DNA from: Coriaria nepalensis
Taxonomy: Eukaryota > Streptophyta > Magnoliopsida > Cucurbitales > Coriariaceae
Assembly: GCA_027186245.1 (NCBI GenBank)
Contig: CP114481.1
Location: 22,227,501-22,291,500 of the forward strand
Length of the DNA: 64,000 bases
Direction of reading: 5' to 3'
Part shown: positions 36,159 to 49,324 of the stretch, in pieces
Layout: the number at the start of each line of letters is the position of its first letter
Numbering within the stretch: the first letter of the stretch is position 1
Translations under genes and position numbers: made by a program
Notes under the pieces: generated by a model
What the model saw: the letters and a program-made list of their open reading frames with translations, nothing else
Database searches by the model: none
Told to the model about the DNA's origin: nothing

Positions 36159-36714
36159 ATCATTCTAAATTAATTCGAACGAATTCTATTTTCACCCTCC
36201 AAACATTATTTTCTTACATAAATTGCAATTAATCTACTGAAGACAACAATGCATTATTTTAGCATTAAAAAGCATATCACTCAGTCTTTTCAATCATTAA
36301 ATTGTTTGAAGGCACTTCGAGCTAAAACTATTTTTGAATTTAGAACAAGACTTTCATGCATAACTTGCACTTGATCTATTGAAGGCAACTATTCATTTTT
36401 TTAGCCTTAAAGTCATATTATTGCGTCTCTTTTAGTCATTAAATCTTTCTGAATCACTTCGAATGAAAATCGGCCTTTAAACATGACTTTCGTGCATAAC
36501 TTGCAGTTGATCTATTGATGGCAACAATGCATTTGTTTAGCCTTAAAGTCATATTATTGCGTCTCTTTTAGTCATTAAATCTTTCTAAATCACTTCGAAC
36601 GAAATTCGGCTTTTCAACTTGACTTTCGTGCATAACTTGCAGTTGATCTATTGTAGGCAACAATGCATTTGTTTAGCCCTAAAGTCATGTCACTGAGTCT
36701 GTTCTAGTCATTAA
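36159..36714. repeat. Tetramer variant A-B-C/B-C, late-junction type, 556 bp
   Basis: It matches the 31551 tetramer at offset 4608, including CGGCTTTTCAACTTGAC and TTTAGCCCTAAAG. Its monomer A carries TTTTCACCCTCC. Confidence 0.92.
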
Positions 36715-37134
36715 ATCATTCTAAATTAATTCGAACGAATTCTATTTTCGCCCTTCAAACATTATTTTCTTACATAACTTGCAATTAATCCAGTGAAGAC
36801 AACAATGCATTATTTTAGCATTAAAAAGCATATCACTCAGTCTTTTCAATCATTAAATTGTTTGGAGGCACTTCGAGCTAAAACTATTTTTGAATTTAGA
36901 ACACCACTTTCATGCATAACTTGCACTTGATCTATTGAAGGCAACTATTCATTTTTTTTGCAGTAAAGTCATATTATTGCGTCTCTTTTAGTCATTAAAT
37001 CTTTCTGAATCACTACGAATGAAAATCGGCCTTTAAACATGACTTTCGTGCATAACTTGCAGTTGATCTATTGAAGGCAACAATGCATTTGTTTAGCCTT
37101 AAAGTCATGTCACAAAGTCGGTTCTAGTCATTAA

Positions 37135-37690
37135 ATCATTATAAATTAATTCGAACGAATTCTATTTTCGCCCTTCAAACAATATTTTCTTACATAACTT
37201 GCAATTAATCTATTGAAGACAACAATGCATTATTTTAGCATTAAAGAGCATACCACTCAGTCTTTTCAATCATTAAATTGTTTGAAGGCACTTCGAACCA
37301 ATTCTATTTTTGAATTTAGAACACGACTTTCATGCATAACTTGCACTTGATCTATTGAAGGCAACTATTCATTTTTTTAGCCTTAAAGTCATATTATTGC
37401 GTCTCTTTTAGTCATTAAATATTTCTGAATCACTTCGAATGAAAATCGGCCTTTAAACATGACTTTCGTGCATAACTTGCAGTTGATCTATTGATGGCAA
37501 CAATGCATTTGTTTAGCCTTAAAGTCATATTATTGCGTCTCTTTTAGTCATTAAATCTTTCTGAATCACTTCGAATGAAAATCGGCCTTTAAACATGACT
37601 TTCGTGCATAACTTGCAGTTGATCTATTGAAGGCAACAATGCATTTGTTTAGCCTTAAAGTCATGTCACAAAGTCTGTTCTATTCATTAA
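37135..37690. repeat. Tetramer variant A-B-C/B-C, late-junction type, 556 bp
   Basis: Same junction and GATGGCAAC, but the terminal C is of the AAATCGGCCTTTAAACATG kind and ends CACAAAGTCTGTTCTATTC. Its A and B (AACAATATTTTC, TAAAGAGCATACC) repeat in the next unit at offset 556. Confidence 0.92.
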
Positions 37691-39369
37691 ATCATTATAA
37701 ATTAATTCGAACGAATTCTATTTTCGCCCTTCAAACAATATTTTCTTACATAACTTGCAATTAATCTATTGAAGACAACAATGCATTATTTTAGCATTAA
37801 AGAGCATACCACTCAGTCTTTTCAATCATTAAATTGTTTGAAGGCACTTCGAACCAATTCTATTTTTGAATTTAGAACACGACTTTCATGCATAACTTGC
37901 ACTTGATCTATTGAAGTCAACTATTCATTTTTTTAGCCTTAAAGTCATATTATTGCGTCTCTTTTAGTCATTAAATCTTTCTAAATCACTTCGAACGAAA
38001 TTCGACATTTAAACATGACTTTCGTGCATAATTTGCTGTTGATCTAATGAAGGCAACAATGCATTTGTTTAGCCTTAAAGTCATGTCACTGAGTCTCTTC
38101 TAGTCATTAAATCATTCTAAATTAATTCGAACGAATTCTATTTTCACCCTCCAAACATTATTTTCTTACATAAATTGCAATTAATCTACTGAAGACAACA
38201 ATGCATTATTTTAGCATTAAAAAGCATATCACTCAGTCTTTTCAATCATTAAATTGTTTGAAGGCACTTCGAGCTAAAACTATTTTTGAATTTAGAACAA
38301 GACTTTCATGCATAACTTGCACTTCATCTATTGAAGGCAACTATTCATTTTTTTAGCCTGAAAGTCATATTATTGCGTCTCTTTTAGTCATTAAATCTTT
38401 CTGAATCACTTCGAATGAAAATCGGCCTTTAAACATGCCTTTCGTGCATAACCTGCAGTTGATCTATTGAAGGCAACAATGCATTTGTTTACCCTCAAAG
38501 TCATGTCACTGAGTCTCTTCTAGTCATTAAATCATTCAAAATTAATTCGAACGAATTCTATTTTCGGCCTTCAAATATTATTTTCTTACATAACTTGCAA
38601 TTAATCTACTGAAGACAACAATGCATTATTTTAGCATTAAAAAGCATATCACTCAGTATTTTCAATCATTAAATTGTTTGAAGGCACTTCAAACAAATTC
38701 TATTTTTGAATTTAAAACACGACTTTCATGCATAACTTGCACTTGAGCTATTGACGGCAACTCTTCATTTTTTTAGCCTTAAAGTCATATTATTGCGTCT
38801 CTTTTAGTCATTAAATCCTTCTGAATCACTTCGAATGAAAATCGGCCTTTAAAGATGACTTTCGTGCATATCTTGCAGTTGATCTATTGAAGGCAACAAT
38901 GCATTTGTTTGGCCTTAAAGTCATGTCACTTAGTCTGTTCTAGTCATTAAATCATTCTAAATTAATCTGAACGAATTCTATTTTCGCCCTTCAAACATTA
39001 TTTTCTTACATAACTTGCAATTAATCTACTGAAGGCAACAATGCATTATTTTAGCATTAAAAAGCATATCACTCAGTCTTTTCAATCATTAAATTGTTTG
39101 AGACACTTTGAACTAATACTATTTTTGAATTCAGAACACGAATTTCATGCATACCTCGCACTTCATCTATTGAAGGCAACTATACATTTTTTTACCCTTA
39201 AAGTCATATTATTGCGTCTCTTTTAGTCATTAAATCTTTCTGAATCACTTCGAATGAAAATCGGCCTTTAAACATGACTTTCATGCCTAACTTGCAGTTG
39301 ATCTATTGAAGGCAACAATGCATTTGTTTAGCCTTAAAGTCATGTCACTGAGTCTGTTGTAGTCATTAA

Positions 39370-39652
39370 ATCATTCTCAATTAATTCGAACGAATTCTAT
39401 TTTCCCCTTCAAACATTATTTTCTTACATAACTTGCAATTAATCCACTGAAGACAACAATGAATTATGTTAGCAATAAAAAGCATATCACTCAATCTTTT
39501 CAATCATTAAATTGTTTAAAGGCACTTCGAACCAGTTCTATTTTTGAATTTAGAACATGACTTTCATGCATAACTTGCACTTGATCTATTGAAGGCAGCA
39601 ATGCATTTGTTTAGCCTTAAAGTCATGTCACAGAGTCTGTTCGAGTCATTAA
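39370..39652. repeat. Dimer variant A-B/C, 283 bp
   Basis: One base short because A reads TTTTCCCCTTC for TTTTCGCCCTTC. Other marks are CATTCTCAATTAATTCG, TAATCCACTG and GTTAGCAATAAAAAGC in A; the hybrid has GAAGGCAGCAATG. Confidence 0.9.
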
Positions 39653-40072
39653 ATCATTCTAAATTAATTCTATCGAATTCTATTTTCGCCCTTCAAACAT
39701 TATTTTCTTACATAACTTGCAATTAATCTACTGAAGACAACAATGCATTATTTTGGCATTAAAAAGCATATCACTCAGTCTTTTCAATCATTAAATTGTT
39801 TGAAGGCACTTCGAACTAATACTATTTTTGAATTCAGAACACGACTTTCATGCATAACTTGCACTTCATCTATTGCAGGCAACTATTCATTTTTTTAGCC
39901 TTAAAGTCATATTATTGCGTCTCTTTTAGTCATTAAATCTTTCTGAATCACTTCGAATGAAAATCGGCCTTTAAACATGACTTTCGTGCATAACTTGCAG
40001 TTGATCTATTGAAGGCAACAATGCATTTGTTTAGCCTTAAAGTCATGTCACCGAGTCTGTTCTAGTCATTAA

Positions 40073-40356
40073 ATCATTCTAAATTAATTCGAACGAATTC
40101 TATTTTCGCCCTTCAAATATTATTTTCTTACATAACTTACAATTAATCTACTGAAGACAACAATGCATTATTTTAGCATTAAAAAGCATATCACTCAGTC
40201 TTTTCAATCATTAAATTGTTTGAAGGCACTTCGAACAAGTTCTATTTTTGAATTTAGAACATGACGTTCATGCATAACTTGGACTTGAGCTATTGAAGGC
40301 AACAATGCATTTGTTTAGCCTTAAAGTCATGTCACTGAGTCTGTTCTAGTCATTAA
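40073..40356. repeat. Dimer variant A-B/C, 284 bp
   Basis: A has CATAACTTACAATT. The hybrid has GAACAAGTTC, CATGACGTTC and TTGGACTTGAGC before the switch into CAATGCATTTG. Confidence 0.9.
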
Positions 40357-40529
40357 ATCATTCTAAATTAATTCAAACGAATTCTATTTTCGCCCTTCAA
40401 ACATTATTTTCTTACATAACTTGCAATTAATCTACTGAAGACATCAATGCATTATTTTAGCATTAAAAAGCATATCACTCAGTCTTTTCAATCATTAAAT
40501 TGTTTGGAGGCACTTCGAACAAATACTAT

Positions 40530-41480
40530 TTTTGAATTTAGAACACGTCCTTCATGCATAACTTGCACTTGATCTATTGAAGGCAACTATTCATTTTTTT
40601 AGCCTTAAAGTCATATTATTGCGTCTCTTTTAGTCATTAAATCTTTCCGAATCACTTCGAATGAAATTCGGCCTTTAAACATGAGTTTTGTGCATAACTT
40701 GCAGTTGATCTATTGAAGGCAACAATGCATTTGTTTAGCCTTGAAGTCATGTCACTGAGTCAGTTCTAGTCATTAAATCATTGTAAATTAATTCGAACGA
40801 ATTCTATTTTCGCCCTTCAAACATTATTTTCTTACATAACTTACAATTAATCTACTGAAGACAACAATGCATTATTTTAGCTTTAAAAAGCATAGCACTC
40901 GGTCTTTTAAATCATTAAATTGTTTAAAGGCACTTCGAACCAGTTCTATTTTTGAATTTAGAACATGACGTTCATGCATAACTTGCACTTGATCTATTGA
41001 AGGCAACAATGCATTTGTTTAGCCTTAAAGTCATGTCACTGAGTCTGTTCTAGTCATTAAATCATTCTAAATTAATTCGAACGAATTCTCTTTTCGCCCT
41101 TCAAATATTATTTTCTTACATAACTTACAATTAATCTACTGAAGACAACAATGCATTATTTTAGCATTAAAAAGCATATCACTCAGTCTTTTCAATCATT
41201 AAATTGTTTGGAGGCACTTCGAACTAATACTATTTTTGAATTCAGAACACGACTTTCATGCATAACTTGCACTTCATCTATTGAAGGCAACTATTCATTT
41301 TTTTAGCTTGAAAGTCATATTATTGCGTCTCTTTTAGTCATTAAATCTTTCTGAATCACTTCGAATGAAAATCGGCCTTTAAACATGACTTTCGTGCATA
41401 ACCTGCAGTTGATCTATTGAAGGCAACAATGCTTTTGCTTACCCTTAAAGTCATGTCACTGAGTCTCTTCTTGTCATTAA
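40530..41480. repeat. Block duplication, copy 1 (copy 2 at 42494-43444)
   Basis: The offset is 1964 bp. Shared marks run in order: CACGTCCTTCATG, CCGAATCAC, CATGAGTTTTGTGC, GCCTTGAAGTC, the ATCATTGTAAATT dimer, GAATTCAGAACACG and TGAAAGTCAT in B, and AACCTG in C. Confidence 0.85.
40777..41060. repeat. Dimer variant A-B/C, 284 bp
   Basis: A starts ATCATTGTAAATT and has TTAGCTTTAAAAAGCATAG and CACTCGGTCTTTTAAATC; the hybrid has GAACCAGTTC and GACGTTCATG. The copy is at 42741 (offset 1964). Confidence 0.9.
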
Positions 41481-42740
41481 ATCATTCTAAATTAATTCGA
41501 ACGAATTCTATTTTCTCCCTTCAAACATTATTTTCTTACATAACTTGCAATTAATCTACTGAAGGCAACAATGCATTATTTTAGCATTAAAAAGCATATC
41601 ACTCAGTCTTTTCAATCATTAAATTGTTTAAAGGCACTTCGAACTAATACTATTTTTGAATTCAGAACACGACTTTCATGCATAACTTGCACTTCATCTA
41701 TTGAAGGCAACTATTCATTTTTTTAGCCTTAAAGTCATATTATTGCGTCTCTTTTAGTCATTAAATCTGTCAGAATCACTTCGAATGAAAATCGGCCTTT
41801 AAACTTGACTTTCGTGCCTTACTTCCAGTTGATCTATTGAAGGCAACAATGCATTTGTTTAGCCTTAAAGTCATGTCACTGAGTCTCTTCTAGTCATTAA
41901 ATCATTCAAAATTAATTCGAACGAATTCTATTTTTGCCCTTCAAACATTATTTTCTTACACAACTTGCAATTAATCTACTGAAGACAACAATGCATTATT
42001 TTAGCATTAAAAAGCATATCACTCAGTCTTTTCAATCATTAAATTGTTTGAAGGCACTTCAAACCAATTCTATTTTTGAATTTAGAACACGACTTTCATG
42101 CATAACTTGCACTTGAGCTATTGAAGGCAACTATTCATTTTTTTAGCCTTAAAGTTATATTATTGCGTCTCTTTTAGTCATTAAATCTTTCTTATTGACT
42201 TCGAATGAAAATCGGGCTTTAAAGATGACTTTCGTGCATAACTTCCAGTTGATCTATTGAAGGCACCAATGCATTTGTTTAGCCTTAAAGTCATGTCACT
42301 GAGTCTCTTCTAGTCATTAAATCATTCAAAATTAATTCGAACGAATTCTATTTTCGTCCTTCAAACATTATTTTCTTTCATAACTTGCAATTAATCTACT
42401 GAAGACAACAATGCATTATTTTAGCATTAAAAAGCATATCACTCAGTCTTTTCAATCATTAAATTGTTTGAAGGCACTTCGAACCAATACTATTTTTTAA
42501 TTTAGAACACGTCCTTCATGCATAACTTGCACTTGATCTATTGAAGGCAACTATTCATTTTTTTAGCCTTTAAGTCATATTATTGCGTCTCTTTTAGTCA
42601 TTAAATCCTTCCGAATCACTTCGAATGAAATTCGGCCTTTAAACATGAGTTTTGTGCATAACTTGCAGTTGATCTATTGAAGGCAACAATGCATTTGTTT
42701 AGCCTTGAAGTCATGTCACCGAGTCTGTTCTAGTCATTAA

Positions 42741-43024
42741 ATCATTGTAAATTAATTCGAACGAATTCTATTTTCGCCCTTCAAACATTATTTTCTTACA
42801 TAACTTACAATTAATCTACTGAAGACAACAATGCATTATTTTAGCTTTAAATAGCATAGCACTCGGTCTTTTAAATCATTAAATTGTTTAAAGGCACTTC
42901 GAACCAGTTCTATTTTTGAATTTAGAACATGACGTTCATGCATAACTTGCACTTGATCTATTGAAGGCAACAATGCATTTGTTTAGCCTTAAAGTCATGT
43001 CACTGAGTCTGTTCTAGTCATTAA
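42741..43024. repeat. Dimer variant A-B/C, 284 bp (copy of the 40777 dimer)
   Basis: It shares ATCATTGTAAATT, CACTCGGTCTTTTAAATC and GACGTTCATG with the 40777 unit and differs by TTTAAATAGCATAG. It is the last non-trimer unit of the window. Confidence 0.9.
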
Positions 43025-45964
43025 ATCATTCTAAATTAATTCAAACGAATTCTATTTTCGCCCTTCAAACATTATTTTCTTACATAACTTGCAATTAATC
43101 TACTGAAGACAACAATTCATTATTTTAGCATTAAAAAGCATATCACTCAGTCTTTTCAATCATTAAATTGTTTGAAGGCACTTCGAACTAATACTATTTT
43201 TGAATTCAGAACACGACTTTCATGCATAACTTGCACTTCATCTATTGAAGGCAACTATTCATTTTTTTAGCCTGAAAGTCATATTATTGCGTCTCTTTTA
43301 GTCATTAAATCTTTCTGAATCACTTCGAATGAAAATCGGCCTTTAAACATGACTTTCGTGCATAACCTGTAGTTGATCTATTGAAGGCAACAATGCATTT
43401 GTTTACCCTCAAAGTCATGTCACTGAGTCTCTTCTAGTCATTAAATCATTCAAAATTAATTCGAACGAATTCTATTTTCGGCCTTCAAACATTATTTTCT
43501 TACATAACTTGCAATTAATCTACTGAAGACAACAATGCATTATTTTAGCATTAAAAAGCATATCACTCAGTCTTTTCAATCATTAAATTGTTTGAAGGCA
43601 CTTCGAACTAACACTATTTTTGAATTCAGAACACGAGTTTCATGCATAACTTGCACTTCATCTATTAAAGGAAACTATTCATTTTTTTAGCCTTAAAGTC
43701 ATATTATTGCGTCTCTTTTAGTCATTATATCTTTCTGAATCACTTCGAATGAAAATCGGCCTTTAAACATGACTTTCGTGCCTAACTTGCAGTTGATCTA
43801 TTGAAGGCAACAATGCATTTATTTACCCGCAAAGTCATGTCACTGAGTCTCTTCTAGTCATTAAATCATTCTAAATTAATTCAAACGAATTCTATTTTCG
43901 CCCTTCAAACATTATTTTCTTACATAACTTGCAATTAATCTACTGAAGACAACAATGCATTATTTTAGCATTAAAAAGCATATCACTCAGTCTTTTCAAT
44001 CATTAAATTGTTTGAAGGCACTTCAAACCAATTCTATTTTTGAATTTAGAACACGACTTTTATGCATAACTTGCACTTGAGCTATTGACGGCAACTATTC
44101 ATTTTTTTAGCCTTAAAGTCATATTATTGCGTCTCTTTTAGTCTCTAAATCTTTCTGAATCACTTCGAATGAAAATCGGCCTTTAAAGATGACTTTCGTG
44201 CATAACTTGCAGTTAATCTATTGAAGGCAACAATGCATTTGTTTAGCCTTAAAGTCATGTCACTGAGTCTCTTCTAGTCATTAAATCATTCTAAATTAAT
44301 TCGAACGAATTCTATTTTCGCCCTTCAAACATTATTTTCTTACATAACTTACAATTAATCTACTGAAGGCAACAATGCATTATTTTAGCATTAAAAAGCG
44401 TATCACTCAGTCTTTTTAATCATTAAATTGTTTGAAGGCACTTCGAACCAATTCTATTTTTGAATTTAGAACACGACTTTCACGCATAACTTGCACTTGA
44501 ACTATTGAAGGCAACTATTCATTTTTTGAGCCTTACAGTGACATTATTGCGTCTCTTTTAGGTATTAAATCTTTCTAAATCACTTCGAACGAAATTCAGC
44601 CTTTAAACATGACATTCGTGCATAACTTGCAGTTGAACTATTGAAGGCGACAATGCATTTGTTTAGCCTTAAAGTCATGTCACTGAGTCTCTTCTTGTCA
44701 TTAAATCATTCTAAATTAATTCGAACGAATTCTATTTTCGCCCTTCAAACATTATTTTCTTACATAACTTGCAATTAATCTACTGAAGACAACAATGCAT
44801 TATTTGAGCATTAAAAAGCATATCACTCAGTCTTTTCAATCATTAAATTGTTTGAAGGCACTCCGAACCAATTCTATTTTTGAATTTAGAACACGACTTT
44901 CATGCATAACTTGCACTTGAACTATTGAAGGCAACTATTCATTTTTTTCGCCTTAAAGTCATATTATTGCGTCTCTTTTAGTCATTAAATATTTCTGAAT
45001 CACTTCGAATGAAATTCGGCCTTTAAACATGACTTTCGTGCATAACTTGCAGTTGATCTATTGAAGGCAACAATGCATTTGTTTAGCCTTAAAGTCATGT
45101 CACTGAGTCTCTTCTAGTCATTCAATCACTCAAAATTCATTCGAACGAATTCTATTTTCGCCCTTCAAATATTATTTTCTTACATAACTTGCAATTAATC
45201 TACCGAAGACTACAATGCAGTGTTTTAGCATTAAAAAGCATATCACTCAGTCTTTTCAATCATTAAATTGTTTGAAGGCGCTTCGAACCAATTCTATTTT
45301 TGAATTTAGAACACGACTTTCATGCATAACTTGCACTTGATCTATTGAAGGCAACTATTCATTTTTTTAGCCTTAAAGTCATATTATTGCGTCTCTTTTA
45401 GTCATTAAATCTTTCTGAATCACTTCGAATGAAATTCGGCCTTTAAACATGACTTTCGTGCATAACTTGCAGTTGACCTATTGAAGGCAACAATGCATTT
45501 GTTTAGCCTTAAGGTCATGTCACTGAGTCTCTTCTAGTCATTCAATCACTCAAAATTCATTCGAACGAATTCTATTTTCGCCCTTCAAATATTATTTTCT
45601 TACATAACTTGCAATTAATCTACTGAAGACAACAATGCAGTATTTTAGCATTAAAAAGCATATCACTCAGTCTTTTCAATCATTAAATTGTTTGAAGGCA
45701 CTTCGAACCAATTCTATTTTTGAATTTAGAACACGACTTTCATGCATAACTTGCACTTGATCTACTGAAGGCAACTATTCATTTTTTTAGCCTTAAAGTC
45801 ATATTATTGCGTCTCTTTTAGTCATTAAATCTTTCTGAATCACTTCGAATGAAATTCGGCCTTTAAACATGACTTTTGTGCATAACTTGCAGTTGACCTA
45901 TTGAACGCAACAATGCATTTGTTTAGCCTTAAAGTCATGTCACTGAGTCTCTTCCAGTCATTCA

Positions 45965-47224
45965 ATCATTCAAAATTAATTCAAACGAATTCTATTTTCG
46001 GCCTTCAAACATTATTTTCTTACATAACTTGCAATTAATCTACTGAAGACAACAATGCATTATTTGAGCATTAAAAAGCATATCACTCAGTCTTTTCAAT
46101 CATTAAATTGTTTGAAGGCACTTCAAACAAATTCTATTTTTGAATTTAGAACACGACTTTCATGCATAACTTGCACTTGAACTATTGAAGGCAACTATTC
46201 ATTTTTTTAGCCTTAAAGTGACATTATTGCGTCTCTTTTAGTCATTAAATCTTTCTAAATCACTTCGAACGGAATTCGGCCTTTAAACATGACTTTCATG
46301 CATAACTTGCACTTGATCTATTGAAGGCAACAATGCATTTGTTTAGCCTTAAAGTCATGTCACTGAGTCAGTTTTAGTCATTAAATCATTCTAAATTAAT
46401 TCGAACGAATTCTATTTTCGCCATTCAAACATTATTTTCTTACATAACTTGCAATTAATCTATTGAAGACAACAATGAATTATTTTACCATTAAAAAGCA
46501 CATGACTCAGTCTTTTCAATCATTAAATTGTTTGAAGGCACTTCGAACCAATTCTATTTTTGAATTTAGAACACGACTTTCATGCATAACTTGCACTTGA
46601 GCTATTGAAGGCAACTATTCATTTTTTTAGCGTTAAAGTCATATTATTGCGTCTCTTATAGTCATTAAATCTTTCTAAATCACTTCGAACAAAATTCGGC
46701 CTTTAAACATGACTTTCATGCATAACTTGCACTTGATCTATTGAAGGCGACAATGCATTTGTTTAGCCTTAAAGTCATGTCACTGAGTCTCTTCTAGTCA
46801 TTAAATCATTCCAAATTAATTCGAACGAATTCGATTTTCGCCCTTTAAACATTATTTTCTTACATAACTTGCAATTTATCTACTGAAAACAACAATGCAT
46901 TATTTTAGCATTAAAAAGCGTATCACTCAGCCTTTTCAATCATTAAATTGTTTGAAGGCACTTCGAACCAATTCTATTTTTGAATTTAGTACACGACTTT
47001 CATGCATAACTTGCACTTGAACTATTGAAGGCAACTATTCATTTTTTTAGCCTTAAAGTCATATTATTGCGTCTCTTTTAGTCATTAAATCTTTCTAAAT
47101 CACTTCAAACGAAATTCAGCCTTTAAACATGACTTTCGTGCATAACTTGCAGTTGATCTATTGAAGGCAACAATGCATTTGTTTAGCCTTAAAGTCATGT
47201 CACTGAGTCTCTTCTAGTCATTCA
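45965..47224. repeat. Three-unit block, copy 1 (copy 2 at 48065-49324)
   Basis: The offset is 2100 bp (five HOR units). Shared marks are TTATTTGAGC and CTTCAAACAAATTC, then AATGAATTATTTTAC and AGCACATGACTCAG, then GAATTCGATTTTCGCCC, GCAATTTATC and GAAAACAACAATG. Copy 2 has CTTCATC for CTTGAAC in the first B. Confidence 0.88.
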
Positions 47225-47556
47225 ATCACTCAAAATTCATTCGAACGAATTCTATTTTCGCCCTTCAAATATTATTTTCTTACATAACTTGCAATTAATC
47301 TACTGAAGACAACAATGCAGTATTTTAGCATTAAAAAGCATATCACTCAGTCTTTTCAATCATTAAATTGTTTGAAGGCACTTCGAACCAATTCTATTTT
47401 TGAATTTAGAACACGACTTTCATGCATAACTTGCACTTGATCTACTGAAGGCAACTATTCATTTTTTTAGCCTTAAAGTCATATTATTGCGTCTCTTTTA
47501 GTCATTAAATCTTTCTGAATCACTTCGAATGAAATTCGGCCTTTAAACATGACTTT

Positions 47557-47864
47557 CGTGCATAACTTGCAGTTGATCTATTGTAGGCAACAATGCATTT
47601 GTTTAGCCTTAAAGTCATGTCAGTGAGTCTGTTCTAGTCATTAAATCATTCAAAATTAATTCGAATGAATTCTATTTTCGCCCTTCAAACATTATTTTCT
47701 TACATAACTTGCAATTAATCTACTGAAGACAACAATGCATTATTTTAGCATTAAAAAGCATATCACTCAGTCTTTTCAATCATTAAATTGTTTGAAGGCA
47801 CTTCGAGCTAAAACTATTTTTGAATTTAGAACACGACTTTCATGCATAACTTGCACTTGATCTA
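47557..47864. repeat. Tract of 35.7-kb type embedded in the 47-kb units
   Basis: From the C tail through A into the B head, the sequence follows 35651-35958 (offset 11906) and not its neighbours: TTGTAGGCAAC, GTCAGTGAGTCTG, CAAAATTAATTCGAATG and CTTCGAGCTAAAAC all match. I saw one difference inside (AAAAAGC here, AAATAGC there). Upstream, the C head has AAACATGAC, and downstream the B tail has GATCTACTGAAGG, both as in surrounding units. This is the only CTTCGAGCTAAAAC monomer I saw past about 38.3 kb. Confidence 0.82.
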
Positions 47865-49324
47865 CTGAAGGCAACTATTCATTTTTTTAGCCATAAAGTC
47901 ATATTATTGCGTCTCTTTTAGTCATTAAATCTTTCTGAATCACTTCGAATGAAATTCGGCCTTTAAACATGACTTTCGTGCATAACTTGCAGTTGACCTA
48001 TTGAACGCAACAATGCATTTGTTTAGCCTTAAAGTTATGTCACTGAGTCTCTTCTAGTCATTCAATCATTCAAAATTAATTTGAACGAATTCTATTTTCG
48101 GCCTTCAAACATTATTTTCTTACATAACTTGCAATTAATCTACTGAAGACAACAATGCATTATTTGAGCATTAAAAAGCATATCACTCAGTCTTTTCAAT
48201 CATTAAATTGTTTGAAGGCACTTCAAACAAATTCTATTTTTGAATTTAGAACACGACTTTCATGCATAACTTGCACTTCATCTATTGAAGGCAACTATTC
48301 ATTTTTTTAGCCTTAAAGTGACATTATTGCGTCTCTTTTAGTCATTAAATCTTTCTAAATCACTTCGAACGAAATTCGGCCTTTAAACATGACTTTCATG
48401 CATAACTTGCACTTGATCTATTGAAGGCAACAATGCATTTGTTTAGCCTTAAAGTCATGTCACTGAGTCAGTTTTAGTCATTAAATCATTCTAAATTAAT
48501 TCGAACGAATTCTATTTTCGCCATTCAAACATTATTTTCTTACATAACTTGCAATTAATCTATTGAAGACAACAATGAATTATTTTACGATTAAAAAGCA
48601 CATGACTCAGTCTTTTCAATCATTAAATTGTTTGAAGGCACTTCGAACCAATTCTATTTTTGAATTTAGAACACGACTTTCATGCATAACTTGCACTTGA
48701 GCTATTGAAGGCAACTATTCATTTTTTTAGCCTTAAAGTCATATTATTGCGTCTCTTTTAGTCATTAAATCTTTCTAAATCACTTCGAATGAAATTCGGC
48801 CTTTACAAATGACTTTCATGCATAACTTGCACTTGATCTATTGAAGGCGACAATGCATTTGTTTAGCTTTAAAGTCATGTCACTGAGTCTCTTCTAGTCA
48901 TTAAATCATTCCAAATTAATTCGAACGAATTCGATTTTCGCCCTTTAAACATTATTTTCTTACATAACTTGCAATTTATCTACTGAAAACAACAATGCAT
49001 TATTTTAGCATTAAAAAGCGTATCACTCAGTCTTTTCAATCATTAAATTGTTTGAAGGCACTTCGAACCAATTCTATTTTTGAATTTAGAACACGACTTT
49101 CATGCATAACTTGCACTTGAACTATTGAAGGCAACTATTCATTTTTTTAGCCTTAAAGTCATATTATTGCGTCTCTTTTAGTCATTAAATCTTTCTAAAT
49201 CACTTCCAACGAAATTCAGCCTTTAAACATGACTTTCGTGCATAACTTGCAGTTGATCTATTGAAGGCAACAATGCATTTGTTTAGCCTTAAAGTCATGT
49301 CACTGAGTCTGTTCTAGTCATTAA

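Larger units (their letters stand above)
31551..37690. repeat. Array segment IV: trimers alternating with five 556-bp tetramers
   Basis: Spacings from landmark 31566 are 556, 420, 420, 556, 420, 420, 420, 420, 556, 420, 556, 420, 556. All five long units share one C-to-B junction, so a single recombinant was amplified. Most B monomers have CTTCGAGCTAAAAC or CTTCGAACCAATTC heads and most C monomers have AAATCGGCC. Confidence 0.9.
37691..43024. repeat. Array segment V: trimers with four dimers
   Basis: Dimers begin at 39370, 40073, 40777 and 42741; other spacings are 419-420 bp. Regional marks are GAATTCAGAACACG in monomer B, CTTGCACTTCATC, AACCTGCAG, and A monomers reading CATAACTTACAATT. One A monomer (landmark near 39668) reads AATTCTATCGAATT, which destroys the left arm of the inverted repeat. 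Confidence 0.87.

Noticed and set aside
39041..39226. 61-codon open frame on the + strand
   Set aside because: A satellite frame kept open by a local indel (GTTTGAGACAC) in monomer B. The translation is that of repeat text, with no recognisable domain, and is not conserved among units.
41934..42116. 60-codon open frame on the + strand
   Set aside because: The same TTG start and frame as at 1286 in another unit. Its resemblance to that frame reflects repeat homology, not selection for protein.
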